In this document: in pieces, positions 1 through 9,161 of the stretch
Layout of the letters: each line of letters starts with the position of its first letter
Numbering within the stretch: the stretch's first letter is position 1
Assembly: GCA_016713125.1 (NCBI GenBank)
Contig: JADJPT010000001.1
Span: forward strand, 124,001-188,000
Direction of reading: 5' to 3'
Source of the DNA: Betaproteobacteria bacterium
GTDB taxonomy: Bacteria > Pseudomonadota > Gammaproteobacteria > Burkholderiales > SG8-39
Length of the DNA: 64,000 bases
Translations under genes and position numbers: made by a program
Notes under the pieces: model-generated
The model's database searches: none
Seen by the model: the letters and a program-made list of their open reading frames with translations, nothing else
What the model was told of the DNA's origin: nothing

Positions 1-1
1 C

Positions 2-82
2 ATCGCCGGACCCGGTTCCCCGATGAAGGGCCAGGTCATCGGTGAAGAGTTGAAAATGCTGTTCCAAAGGAGATCAGGATGA
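2..82 (+). CDS. 3' end of an unidentified CDS (partial)
   Basis: An open frame enters from the left edge and stops at TGA 80-82, overlapping the ATG of the next gene as ATGA. Only 26 residues are visible, ending in KMLFQRRSG, and I do not recognise the family. The 4-base overlap suggests translational coupling and a shared operon with the Bug protein and the Rieske oxygenase genes. No function is claimed. Confidence 0.45.
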   Translation: MAGPGSPMKGQVIGEELKMLFQRRSG

Positions 83-1104
83 ACAGGAAGAACGGGAAAC
101 ATGCCGAGCGTGGACAGTACAAAGCGGGGCGCGCACGCGCCGCCGCTGCCGTCGCCGCGCTGTCGCTGGCCGCCAGTATCGCAGCGCCGCAGTTCGCGCA
201 GGCGCAGGCCTACCCGAACAAGCCGGTAAAAGTCATCGTGCCCTTCCCCGCCGGCGGTTCGGCCGATGTGCTGGCGCGCATCGTCGGCGAGAAGGTCTCC
301 GCCAAGTGGGGCCAGCCGGTGGTGGTCGAGAACCGTGCCGGCGCCGGCGGCAACATCGGCGCCGAGGCCGTGTATCGCGCCGAGCCGGACGGCTACACCA
401 TCCTGTCCAGCCCGCCGGGGCCGCTGTCGATCAACCTGAACCTTTACAAGTCGCTGGCCTACGATCCGCTGAAGTTCGTGCCGATCACCGTGCTCGCCAT
501 CGTGCCGAACGTGATCACCGCGAAGATCGACCTGCCGGCCAATTCCGTGCGGGAGTTGATCGCCCATGCGAAGGCCAATCCGGGCAAGGTGGTGTACGCC
601 TCGCAGGGCAACGGTTCGACCTCGCACCTGTCGGCACAGATGTTCGCCACCATGGCCGGCGTGGACCTGGTGCACATACCCTACAAGGGTGAAGGACCGG
701 CATTGACCGACATCGTCGGCGGACGCGTGGACATGTTCATCGGCAACATCGCGGCGGCCCTGCGGTTCCAGCAGGCCGGCAAGGTCAAGTTCCTCGGCGT
801 GGCCAGCACGCGCCGCAGCCCGGTGGCGCCGGACATCCCGACCGTGACGGAAGCCGGGCTGCCCGGTTTCGTCACCAGCGCCTGGTTCGCGATGGTCGCC
901 CCACCCGGTACGCCGAACGCCATCGTCCAGCAGATCAACGGCGCGGTGGTCGAGGCCCTGAAGCTGCCGGACGTGCAGAAGCGCTACCTGGACCAGGGCG
1001 CCGAGCCGGTGGGCAACAGCAGCGCCGAGATGGCGGCGTTCGTGAAGGACGAGATGGCGCGCTGGCAGAAGGTGATCACCTCGGCCAACGTGACCCTGAA
1101 CTGA
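79..1104 (+). CDS. Bug-family (TctC-like) periplasmic solute-binding protein
   Basis: 341 residues. A basic N-terminus and an Ala-rich hydrophobic stretch end at AQA (about residue 43), a likely Sec signal. The mature protein opens with YPNKPVKVIVPFPAGG, the hallmark of Bug binding proteins, and the length is normal for the family. Bug proteins bind small carboxylates for tripartite tricarboxylate transporters or act as orphan sensors. No TctA/TctB membrane genes are in view, so it is an orphan here. It lies 12 bases upstream of a Rieske oxygenase gene, suggesting that the ligand is the aromatic acid handled by that enzyme (inference). The start is supported by GGAG seven bases upstream of the ATG. 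Confidence 0.9.
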   Translation: MNRKNGKHAERGQYKAGRARAAAAVAALSLAASIAAPQFAQAQAYPNKPVKVIVPFPAGGSADVLARIVGEKVSAKWGQPVVVENRAGAGGNIGAEAVYRAEPDGYTILSSPPGPLSINLNLYKSLAYDPLKFVPITVLAIVPNVITAKIDLPANSVRELIAHAKANPGKVVYASQGNGSTSHLSAQMFATMAGVDLVHIPYKGEGPALTDIVGGRVDMFIGNIAAALRFQQAGKVKFLGVASTRRSPVAPDIPTVTEAGLPGFVTSAWFAMVAPPGTPNAIVQQINGAVVEALKLPDVQKRYLDQGAEPVGNSSAEMAAFVKDEMARWQKVITSANVTLN

Positions 1105-1116
1105 GGCCCCCGGCCG

Positions 1117-2394
1117 ATGAGCAATACTGACACTTGCGCCGGCAACACCCATGCTGGCAGCGGCTGGTCGGGCGGATTGCTGACACGCATCCCGTTCTCG
1201 GTGTACCAGGACGAGGCCGTCTACCGCAGCGAACTGCAGCGCGTATTCGAAGGGCCGGTGTGGAATTTCCTCGGCCTGGAGGCTGAACTGCCGGAAACCG
1301 GCAGCTTCAAGAGCACTTTCATCGGCGCGATGCCGGTGATCGTGTCGCGCGACGCCGACGGCGAGATCTACGCCTTCGAGAACAGGTGCGTGCACCGCGG
1401 CGCACTGATCTGCCTGGAGGATTCCGGCAAGGTGCGCGACTTCCAGTGCGTGTACCACGCCTGGACCTACGACCTGCAGGGCAACCTCAAGGGCGTGGCA
1501 TTCAAGGACGGGGTGAACGGCCAGGGCGGCATGCCCGAGTCTTTCTGCATGGAGTCACACGGACCGCGCAAGCTGCGCACGGCCACGCTGTGCGGCCTGG
1601 TGTTCGGCAGCCTGTCTGACGAGGTGCCGCCGCTGGAAGAGTACCTCGGTGAGGAGATCGTTTCGCGCATCGAACGCGTGCTCGGCAAGCCGGTGGAGAT
1701 CATCGGCAGTTTCACGCAGGCGCTGCCCAACAACTGGAAGCTGTACATGGAGAACGTCAAGGACTCCTACCATGCAAGCCTGCTGCACATGTTCTTCACC
1801 ACCTTCCGGCTCAACCGCCTGAACCAGCGCGGCGGCATCATCGTCAGCGAATCCGGCGGCCACCACGTGAGCTGGTCGGCGATCGACAAGGAGGCGCTGA
1901 AGAAAGCCGACGTAAAGGCCGATGCGGCCTACAGCGAGCAGGGCATACGCGCCGAGCACGAAGGCTATCGGCTGGCCGACGCCAGCATGCTGGACGGCGC
2001 GGACGAGTTCGGCGACGGCGTCACGCTGCAGATCCTTTCGGTGTTCCCGGGGTTCGTGCTGCAGCAGATCCAGAACAGCCTGGCGGTGCGCCAGGTGCTG
2101 CCGCGCGGCACGGCGGCGACCGAACTCAACTGGACCTACCTGGGTTACGCCGACGACACGCCGCAGATGCGCCGCGTGCGACTCAAGCAGGGCAACCTGA
2201 TCGGTCCGGCCGGGTTCGTGTCGATGGAGGACGGCGCCGTGGGCGGCTTCGTGCAGCGCGGCATCGTCACCGCCTCGGGCGAACAGGCCATCGTAGAGAT
2301 GGGCGGCGAGGGCACGGAGTCGCAGGAGACGCGCGCCACCGAGACGTCGGTGCGCGGCTTCTGGAAGATCTACCGCGAGCTGATGGGCGTCTGA
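1117..2394 (+). CDS. Rieske non-heme iron aromatic-ring oxygenase, alpha subunit (salicylate 5-hydroxylase / anthranilate dioxygenase type)
   Basis: 425 residues, normal for the large subunit of a ring-hydroxylating oxygenase. The Rieske [2Fe-2S] ligands are C91-x-H93 and C111-x2-H114. The mononuclear iron site is ENVKDSYHASLLH, with bridging D216 and ligands H219 and H224. The segment around NNWKLYMENVKDSYH resembles large subunits acting on benzoate, anthranilate and salicylate. A reductase gene follows 11 bases downstream. The gentisate-pathway genes nearby (a fumarylpyruvate-hydrolase-like protein and a gentisate-dioxygenase-like cupin) make salicylate-to-gentisate hydroxylation the most economical guess, but the substrate cannot be read from sequence. 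No small (beta) subunit gene is adjacent, which is unusual for this group. Confidence 0.88.
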   Translation: MSNTDTCAGNTHAGSGWSGGLLTRIPFSVYQDEAVYRSELQRVFEGPVWNFLGLEAELPETGSFKSTFIGAMPVIVSRDADGEIYAFENRCVHRGALICLEDSGKVRDFQCVYHAWTYDLQGNLKGVAFKDGVNGQGGMPESFCMESHGPRKLRTATLCGLVFGSLSDEVPPLEEYLGEEIVSRIERVLGKPVEIIGSFTQALPNNWKLYMENVKDSYHASLLHMFFTTFRLNRLNQRGGIIVSESGGHHVSWSAIDKEALKKADVKADAAYSEQGIRAEHEGYRLADASMLDGADEFGDGVTLQILSVFPGFVLQQIQNSLAVRQVLPRGTAATELNWTYLGYADDTPQMRRVRLKQGNLIGPAGFVSMEDGAVGGFVQRGIVTASGEQAIVEMGGEGTESQETRATETSVRGFWKIYRELMGV

Positions 2395-2405
2395 GCGCGG
2401 CCGGC

Positions 2406-3401
2406 ATGAGCTACACGATCAGCGTCGCCGGTTCGGAAATCAGTTTCGTCTGCGATGCGCAGACCACCCTGCTGGATGCCGCGCAGGCAGCCGGCTTCGA
2501 GCTGCCGTACTCCTGCCGCAACGGCGTGTGCGGCAACTGCCGCGGACAGATCCGCTCGGGCGAATATTCGGCGCCCGACACCGGCGAAGGCTACCTGCTG
2601 TTCTGCCAGACGCGACCCCGTTCGGATCTGGTGATCGTGCCGCGCGGCATCACGCGCATCGATCCGGCCGCGCGCAAGGTGGTGCAGGCCAGGGTGTATC
2701 GCGTGACACCGGCCGCCGACGACGTGAGCATCCTGCAGCTGCGCTTTCCGGCCGGCGTGAAGGTGCAGTTCAAGGCCGGCCAGTACCTGGACGTGCTGCT
2801 CGAGGACGGCGCGCGACGCAGTTTCTCGATGGCCAACCCGCCACACTCGAGCGACGGCGCGCTTCTGCACATCCGGCGCCTGCCGGGCGGGCGTTTCACC
2901 GAAGGCGTGCTGCCGGGGCTGGAGCCCGGCAGCGTGGTGCGCGTGGAACTGCCTTTCGGCGATTTCCACCTGCGCGAGGATGGCGCCAAGCCCCTGGTGT
3001 TCGTCGCCAGCGGCACCGGCTTCGCGCCGATCAAGTCGATCCTCGAGGACATGTTCCGCCGCGGCATCGCTCGCGACATGCGGCTGTACTGGGGCGCGCG
3101 GCGCGAGAAGGACCTCTACGCGGCAGATCTGCCGCACAAATGGGCCGCGCAGCACGCACACTTCCGCTTCGTGCCGGTGCTTTCGGAACCGGACGCAGGA
3201 TGGACCGGTCGTACCGGCTTCGTGCATCGCGCGGTCATGGAAGACCTCCCCGACCTGTCGGGACACGAGGTGTATGCCTGCGGGGTGACGGCGATGGTGG
3301 AGGCCGCGCGCCGCGATCTCACCGCGGAACGCGGCCTGCCCATGGATGCGTTCTACTGCGACGCCTTCGTCACGCCTGCCGACGCGGCGCCGGCAGGCTG
3401 A
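2406..3401 (+). CDS. Ferredoxin-NAD(P)H reductase component of the Rieske oxygenase
   Basis: 331 residues. The N-terminal plant-type [2Fe-2S] domain has the C-x4-C-x2-C cluster in SCRNGVCGNC and a later Cys in LLFCQT. An FNR-like FAD domain (RSFSMANPP) and an NAD-binding domain (GTGFAPIKSI) follow. This is the BenC/AntC-like electron-transfer layout, often auto-annotated as CDP-6-deoxyglucoseen reductase. Its position directly after the oxygenase alpha subunit indicates that it passes electrons from NAD(P)H to that Rieske centre. The start ATG is 11 bases after the upstream stop. Confidence 0.88.
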   Translation: MSYTISVAGSEISFVCDAQTTLLDAAQAAGFELPYSCRNGVCGNCRGQIRSGEYSAPDTGEGYLLFCQTRPRSDLVIVPRGITRIDPAARKVVQARVYRVTPAADDVSILQLRFPAGVKVQFKAGQYLDVLLEDGARRSFSMANPPHSSDGALLHIRRLPGGRFTEGVLPGLEPGSVVRVELPFGDFHLREDGAKPLVFVASGTGFAPIKSILEDMFRRGIARDMRLYWGARREKDLYAADLPHKWAAQHAHFRFVPVLSEPDAGWTGRTGFVHRAVMEDLPDLSGHEVYACGVTAMVEAARRDLTAERGLPMDAFYCDAFVTPADAAPAG

Positions 3402-3416
3402 GTCGTTCGGCGCCGG

Positions 3417-4121
3417 TCAGAGGGCGGGCGCGATCCTGACCTTGAGGTCGGCCAGTCCGTCGATATGCGCGAGCAGCGCATCGCCGGGTTGCATGGGCCC
3501 CACGCCGGCCGGCGTGCCCGACATGATGATGTCGCCCGGTTCCAGGGTGTAATACATGGACAGGTATTCGATCTGCTCGGGCACCGACCAGATCATGTCG
3601 GCGAGGTCGGCCTTCTGGCGCTCCTTGCCGTTCACCACCAGCGTTATGGCGCCAGTGGAGGGGTGGCCGGCTTTGGCGGCCGGCGTGAGCGCGCCGCAGG
3701 GTGCCGACTCGTCGAAGTTCTTGCCGAAATCCCAGGGACGGCCCTTGTCCTTGCCGACCTGCTGCAGGTCGCGTCGCGTCATGTCCAGGCCGACCGCATA
3801 GCCCCAGATGTGCCTGGTGACGTCCTTGGCGGCGATGCGACGTCCGCCGGTACCGATGGCCACCACCATCTCGGTCTCATAGTGATAGTTGGTGGTCTTG
3901 GCCGGGTAATGCACGTCGGTCGTTGCGCCCTCGGCGGATGGCACCAGCGAGAACTCGGACTTCAGGAAGAAGAACGGCTGCTCGCGTCCGTCACCGCCCA
4001 TTTCCTTCTGGTGTTCGACGTAGTTGCGGCCGACGCAGAAGATGCGGCGCACCGGGAAGGTGTCCGTCGATCCGACGATGGGAAGTGCCGGAGGGGTCCA
4101 GAGCGGGATCGCGTGAGCCAT
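3417..4121 (-). CDS. Fumarylacetoacetate hydrolase-family protein, probable fumarylpyruvate hydrolase
   Basis: 234 residues of the FAH fold. IFCVGRNYVEHQKEMG near residue 28, an FFFLK metal/substrate segment, and the C-terminal GDIIMSGTPAGVGPM are typical of fumarylpyruvate and related acylpyruvate hydrolases. These cleave the last ring-fission product of the gentisate route to fumarate and pyruvate. It is the distal gene of the dctP-dctQ-dctM operon and converges on the Rieske reductase. A GAGG element precedes the ATG. The FAH family is promiscuous, so the exact acylpyruvate substrate is an inference from the neighbours. Confidence 0.85.
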   Translation of the reverse strand: MAHAIPLWTPPALPIVGSTDTFPVRRIFCVGRNYVEHQKEMGGDGREQPFFFLKSEFSLVPSAEGATTDVHYPAKTTNYHYETEMVVAIGTGGRRIAAKDVTRHIWGYAVGLDMTRRDLQQVGKDKGRPWDFGKNFDESAPCGALTPAAKAGHPSTGAITLVVNGKERQKADLADMIWSVPEQIEYLSMYYTLEPGDIIMSGTPAGVGPMQPGDALLAHIDGLADLKVRIAPAL

Positions 4122-4197
4122 GCTTGCCTCGGATAAGTTGGTTGCGGATAGCCGGCAATTCTAAGCGTTCGCAGGCCGCGCGGGGCGCGGACCGGAC

Positions 4198-5518
4198 TCA
4201 GGTGAGGATCTTGACCAGCCAGAGCGAGAGGCCCGGAAACGCGATCAGCAGGATCACGCGCACCAGATCGGCGAGCAGGAAGGGCAGCACCCCGCGGTAG
4301 GTTTCGGCCATCGGCACGTCGCGCGAAGCTGTTGACGACATAGACGTTCAGGCCCACCGGCGGCGCAATCAGGCCGATCTCGACCACGCACAGGACCAGG
4401 ATGCCGAACCAGATGGCCTTGCCGGTGGTATCGAGCCCGAACAGTTCCAGCCCCATGACCGCCGGGAAGATGATGGGAATGGTCAGCAGGATCATGGACA
4501 GCTCGTCCATTACGCAGCCGAGGACCACGTAGAAGAGCAGGATGCCGACGATCACGGCGAGCGGCGGCAGGCCATTGGTGGCGACCAGCTCGGCGAGCTT
4601 GCTGGGCATCTGCGACAGCGCCAGCGCCGAGTTCAGCATGTCGGCGCTGATGAAGATCACGAAGATCATGCCTGCGGTTTCTGCGGTACCCAGGAAGCAG
4701 CGGCGTATCGCCGCACCGTCGAGTTCGCGCTTGAGCAGCCCGGTGATCAGCGTGCTGGCCGCGCCGACCGCTGCGCCTTCGGTGGGCGTGAACAGCCCGC
4801 CGTAGATGCCGCCGAACATGACCATGAAGATGACGGCAACCGGCCACACGTCCTTGAGTTGCTGCAGCCTCTCCGCCGCGCTGTGGCGCTCAGCGGCCGG
4901 TCCGTGCCCGGGATACAGTCGCACGTAGACGAAGATCGCCAGCAGATACAGGCAGGCGGCGATGAGGCCGGGGATGAAGGCTGCGGCGAACAGCTTGGCG
5001 ATGTTCTGCTCGGCCAGGATGCCGTAGATCACCAGCGGGACCGAAGGCGGAATCAGGATGCCCAGCGTACCGCCGGCCGCCAGCGTGGCGGTGGCGAGCC
5101 GGCCGGAGTAGTTGTGCCTGCGCATTTCGGGCAGGGCCACCTGGGTGACGGTGGCGGCGGTGGCCACCGAGGAGCCGCAGATCGAGCCGAAAGCCGCCGA
5201 GGCGAGCACCGCGGCCATCGCCATGCCGCCGCGGAAGTGGCCGATCAGCGAGTTGGCCATGCCGAACAGGGCCTTGGAAAGTCCGCCCTGCGTCGCGAAT
5301 TGCCCCATCAGCAGGAACAGCGGAATCACCGACAGGTCGTAGACCGACATGCGGGCGTAGGCGAGCCCCTTGAGATGGTTGAACAGCGCGTCCGGACTGC
5401 CGATCGCCGCGAAGCCGATGGCGCCGGGTATGAACATGGCGATGGCGATGGGCACGCGAACCACCATCAGCGCCAGCATGCCGGCGAACAGCGCGATGCC
5501 GATCGCCGTATCGCTCAT
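4198..5518 (-). CDS. dctM: TRAP transporter large permease DctM (one frameshift)
   Basis: DctM-family membrane protein of about 440 residues with many hydrophobic helices, for example in the segments after MSDTAIGIALF and around GGTLGILIPPSVPLVIYG. The ATG overlaps the dctQ stop as ATGA. The frame breaks near 4317-4325 after NVYVVNSFAR. The expected C-terminus (DVPMAETYRGVLPF to SLWLVKILT) continues in another frame to TGA at 4198-4200. About two bases of a GCGCG run seem to be lost. Read straight through, the frame runs on into the downstream FAH gene, which is an artefact. With DctQ it should carry sodium-coupled uptake of an organic acid. Confidence 0.88.
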
Positions 5519-5982
5519 TTGGTGTTCCAGTACTGCCAGGCCGAATGCAGGCCGGCCACGGCGGTGAGCGCGAAGCCGGGGGTCATGAGCGCGTAGGCGT
5601 ACCACAGCGGCACGCTCATCAGCATTGAAGTCTCGCCGCCGGCCTTCATGGCGACTGCGCCCATGCCGGTGCGCCAGGCCAGCAGCGCCATGCTGGCGGC
5701 CAGCAGCAGCGCACCCAGCGCGTCGAGCCGGCTCTGGGTACGCGCCGCGGCGCGTACCGTGAAGAAGTCGACGATGATGTTGGCGCGCTTCAGCTGGCAC
5801 CAGGGCAGGAAGGAGGCGATCGCGATCGCGCAGCCGAACTGCACCAGCTCGAAGTCACCCTGTATGGGCTTGCTGAGGATGCGTCCGCCGATCGAGACGA
5901 CCGACATGATGGTAAGCCCGGCGAGGATGGCACCTCCGGCGAGCGCGAAAGCCTTGCAGGCGAATTCCAGCGTGCGACCCAT
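5515..5982 (-). CDS. dctQ: TRAP transporter small permease DctQ
   Basis: About 155 residues from the ATG at 5982 (MGRTLEFACKAF), with four hydrophobic segments, as expected for DctQ. An upstream in-frame ATG would add 19 residues that look untypical, so the inner start is preferred. The stop overlaps the dctM start. DctQ is the small membrane subunit that pairs with DctM and receives ligand from DctP. Confidence 0.85.
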   Translation of the reverse strand: MGRTLEFACKAFALAGGAILAGLTIMSVVSIGGRILSKPIQGDFELVQFGCAIAIASFLPWCQLKRANIIVDFFTVRAAARTQSRLDALGALLLAASMALLAWRTGMGAVAMKAGGETSMLMSVPLWYAYALMTPGFALTAVAGLHSAWQYWNTK

Positions 5983-6003
5983 GGCGGCGCAACCCGATCC
6001 CAG

Positions 6004-6035
6004 AAATGAAAAGCCGGCGGGCATGGCCCGCCGGC
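6004..6035 (-). terminator. Intercistronic terminator-like hairpin between dctP and dctQ
   Basis: On the minus strand GCCGGCGGGC, loop CAT, and GCCCGCCGGC form a perfect 10-bp stem, followed by TTTTCATTT. It lies 13 bases after the dctP stop and before dctQ. A partial terminator or RNA-stabilising hairpin here would give more binding protein than permease, a common arrangement in binding-protein transporters (inference). Confidence 0.75.
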
Positions 6036-6048
6036 GCACGGCGCAGGC

Positions 6049-7084
6049 TTACTTCTTGGTGTGTTTGGCGATCAGGGACTGCGCGCTCTCCACCAGCTTG
6101 AGCCCGGGCAGGTCGCGGCGGTTGACCTCCTTGATCCACTCGATCTGCACCGGCTCGGCCGCCTTCTTCCAGTTCGCCAGCTCGAGGCCGGAATGGTGTA
6201 GATGGTGTTCTTGCGGTTCTCGGCCATCTTCCGGCCGGGCGCGTCGGCTTCGCCGAACACCTTGCCGGCCCAGGCTGAGGCGTCGGCGCCGCTGTTCGCG
6301 TCGATCACCTTCTTGAGGTCCGGGGGCAGCGCGTTGTACTTGGCCTTGTTCATGGCAAAGATGAAGACCGCGGTATAGAAAGCGGTCGTCTTCGGGTCGG
6401 TGACGCTGTGGAACTTGACCAGTTCATGAACCTTGATGGCCGGCACCACTTCCCAGGGAATCACGGTGCCGTCGATCACGCCCTTGTTCAGCGCCTCGGG
6501 CACCTGCGGCACGGGCATGCCCACCGGGGTCGCGCCGAGCGCGCCTATCATCTTGTTGGTCATGCGCGTGGGCGCACGAACCTTGAGGCCCTTGAAGTCG
6601 GCCAGCGTCTTGATCTGCTTTTCGCGCATGTGGAATACGCCAGGGCCGTGCACATGGAACAGGATCGGATGCACGTCCTTGAACTCGGCCTTGGAGTGCA
6701 GCTGGGTGTACTCCCACAGCGCGCGGCTGGTGGCTTCCGGATTGGTCATCATGAAAGGCAGCTCGAAGGCCTCGACCGTCGGGAAACGGTTGGCCGTGTA
6801 GCCGGGCAGGGTCCAGACGATGTCCGCCACCCCATCCTTGGCCTGATCGTAGAGTTGCGGCGGCGTGCCGCCCATCGACATCGAGGAAGATCTGGCATTT
6901 CCAGCTTTCCGCCGGATTCCTTGCCGATCTTTTCGCACCATGGCGTGATCAGCCGTGCGTGCGCCGGAGAAGGCGGAGGCAGGAAATGATGGATCTTCAG
7001 CGTGACTTCCTGGGCGGCGGCCGGAGCGCAAACCCCGGCAACCATGGCCGACAGCATCGCTGCGGCGGCAATCTTGAGCTTCAT
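6049..7084 (-). CDS. dctP: TRAP transporter solute-binding protein DctP (two frameshifts)
   Basis: The signal peptide (MKLKIAAAAMLSAMVAG to AAAQ) is followed by EVTLKIHHFLPPPSP, then TPPQLYDQAKDGVADIVWTL and NKGVIDGTVIPWEV, all typical of DctP. GGAGGAG lies 9-15 bases upstream of the ATG at 7084. The reading frame breaks near 6885 (one base short in a run of C) and near 6184 (one base short). The expected tail ELANWKKAAEP to AKHTKK ends at TAA 6049-6051. Two breaks in one gene look like sequence error, although a pseudogene cannot be excluded. It is the first gene of the TRAP-FAH operon and probably binds the aromatic or related acid. Confidence 0.82.
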
Positions 7085-7200
7085 TCTGGTCTCCTCCATT
7101 TGGTCTTGTAATGCCTGCGGGGTGAAACGATAGCAGAGTGCGCCCCGGAATTGAAACCCGAGCGCCGGCGCCGACGGGGAAGAGCGCCTTCGGGCGCCGC

Positions 7201-7227
7201 CAAAAGAAAGGGCGCCCGAAGGCGCCC
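7201..7227 (-). terminator. Intrinsic terminator of the torF-glnK-amtB operon
   Basis: On the minus strand GGGCGCC, loop TTCG, and GGCGCCC make a perfect 7-bp stem with a UUCG tetraloop, followed by TTTCTTTTG. It lies about 70 bases after the amtB stop. A second GCGCC-TTCG-GGCGC hairpin sits just beyond it at 7184-7197. Confidence 0.85.
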
Positions 7228-7298
7228 GAAAGACTAGGAGGAGGACCCTAGGAAGTCTGCAGGCGCGTCCGGTTCTGCGCGGACGCGCCCGATTTCGA

Positions 7299-8797
7299 TT
7301 ACAGGCGGTAGGCCCCTTCGCCGTGCGACGTCACGTCCAGACCCTCACGCTCCGCTTCTTCGGAGACGCGCAGCCCGATCGTCAGATCGACCAGCTTGTA
7401 GGCGATCAGCGAGACCACGGCGGACCAGATGACCGTGGTCACCACACCGGTGGCCTGGGTGACGACCTGACCCCAGATGTCGTAGCCCTCGGCCGTCTTG
7501 TTCGCCACGTAGTCGTAGATCCCGGAACCGCCCAGCGAGGGCGCGGCGAACACGCCGGTCAGGATGGCGCCGACGATACCGCCGATGCCGTGCACGCCGA
7601 ACACGTCGAGCGAGTCATCCGCGCCGAGCAGGCGCTTCAGACCGTTCACGCCCCAGAAGCAGAGGACGCCGCCGATCAGGCCGATCACCAGCGCGCCCAT
7701 CACGCCGACAAAGCCGCAAGCCGGAGTGATGGCCACCAGACCGGCCACCGCACCGGACGCCGCACCCAGCGCGCTCGCCTTGCCGCGGGCGATCGATTCG
7801 ACCAGCAGCCAGGACAGGGTCGCCGCCGCGGTGGCGATGATGGTGTTGATGAAGGCCATGCCTGCGACGCCCGTGGCCTCCAGGTTGGAACCGGCATTGA
7901 AGCCGAACCAGCCCACCCACAGCAGGCAGGCGCCGATCATCGTCAGCGGCAGGTTGTGCGGCGCCATGGCCTCCTTGCCGTAGCCGATGCGCTTGCCGAT
8001 CACATAGGCACCCACCAGACCGGCCACGCCGGCATTGATGTGCACCACCGTGCCGCCCGCGAAATCGAGCGCGCCCTTGGCCCACAACCAGCCTGCGGCA
8101 GCGGTCACCGTCTCGAGCGACTTCGCGTCGGTGATCGCGTCGGGGCCGTCCCAGTACCAGACCATGTGTGCGATCGGCAGGTAGGCAAACGTGAACCACA
8201 GCGCGCAGAACAGCAGCACTGCGGAAAACTTCACGCGCTCGGCGAAGGCGCCGACGATCAGACCGCAGGTAATGGCCGCGAAGGTCAGCTGGAAGGCGGC
8301 GAACACGATTTCCGGAATGGCCACGCCCTTGGAGAAGGTGGCGGCCAGGGATTCGGCGTTCACGCCAGCAAGGAACATCTTCGAGAAGCCGCCGAAGAAC
8401 GCGTTGCCGCCGGTGAATGCGACCGAGTAGCCGTAGATCACCCACAGCACGGCGATCATGCAGAACACCACCAGCACCTGCATCAGGACCGACAGGGTGT
8501 TCTTGGAACGCACCATGCCGCCATAGAACAGTGCCAGCCCGGGGATGGTCATCAGGATGACCAGCATGGTCGCGGCCATCATCCAGGCGGTGTCGCCTTT
8601 GTCGACTTTTGGCTTAAGGCCTTGCGCGCCGCGGCGGGCGCGGCCGGCTTGGGCGCTTCTGCCGCCGGCTTGGCGTCTGCCGGGGCGGTGGCTGCGGGTT
8701 TCGCTTCGGCGGCCGGCGCGGGCTTGTCCTGCGCCAGGGCGTTGCCGCCGAACGCGAGGGCCGCTGCGAGCGCGAAGTAGGTGAACAGTTTCTTCAT
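7299..8797 (-). CDS. amtB: Ammonium transporter AmtB (one frameshift near the N-terminus)
   Basis: The core WMMAATMLVILMTIPGLALFYGGMV, the MVWYW segment and the C-terminal region match Amt channels. An upstream frame supplies MKKLFTYFALAAALAFGGNALAQ, a signal peptide, then an Ala/Pro/Lys-rich linker. This is the usual N-terminal extension of betaproteobacterial AmtB. The linker changes frame between about 8612 and 8640, before PKVDKGDTAW. The start at 8797 has GGGAG at good spacing. It follows glnK by 10 bases. It conducts ammonium across the inner membrane and is gated by GlnK. Confidence 0.9.
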
Positions 8798-8807
8798 TTG
8801 CATCTCC

Positions 8808-9146
8808 CTAGAGCGCGTCCGCGTCGGTTTCGCCGGTGCGGATGCGGATGACCTTCTCGAGATCGAACACGAAGATCTTGCCGTCGCCGATCTTGCCGGT
8901 ATTGGCAGACTTCTCGATCGCCTCGATGACTTGTTCGAGCATTTCGGTCTTGATCGCAACTTCGATCTTCACCTTGGGCAGGAAGTCGACGACGTACTCG
9001 GCGCCGCGATATAGCTCGGTATGGCCCTTCTGCCGACCGAAGCCCTTGACCTCGGTGACGGTGATTCCCTGGACGCCGATCGCCGACAGCGCTTCGCGCA
9101 CTTCGTCCAGCTTGAACGGCTTGATGATTGCGGTGACTTGTTTCAT
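8808..9146 (-). CDS. glnK: PII nitrogen regulatory protein GlnK
   Basis: 112 residues, the standard PII length. It starts MKQVTAIIKPFKLDEVREAL. The T-loop GRQKGHTELYRGAEY carries the uridylylated Tyr (Y51), and the C-terminal signature EAIEKSANTGKIGDGKIFV is intact. AGGGGAGA precedes the ATG. It senses ATP/ADP and 2-oxoglutarate and plugs AmtB when deuridylylated. It lies between torF and amtB in one operon under the sigma-54 promoter near 10100. Confidence 0.96.
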   Translation of the reverse strand: MKQVTAIIKPFKLDEVREALSAIGVQGITVTEVKGFGRQKGHTELYRGAEYVVDFLPKVKIEVAIKTEMLEQVIEAIEKSANTGKIGDGKIFVFDLEKVIRIRTGETDADAL

Positions 9147-9161
9147 TGATCTCCCCTTGGG

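Noticed and set aside
2370..3266. Antisense frame of 298 codons over the Rieske reductase
   Set aside because: It mirrors the reductase codons, and the sense strand has intact ferredoxin and FNR motifs.
3962..5800. A 612-codon frame joining the TRAP permease to the hydrolase region
   Set aside because: It results from the frameshift near 4320. The normal DctM C-terminus and stop exist in another frame, and beyond the shift the translation is an out-of-frame reading of the FAH gene.
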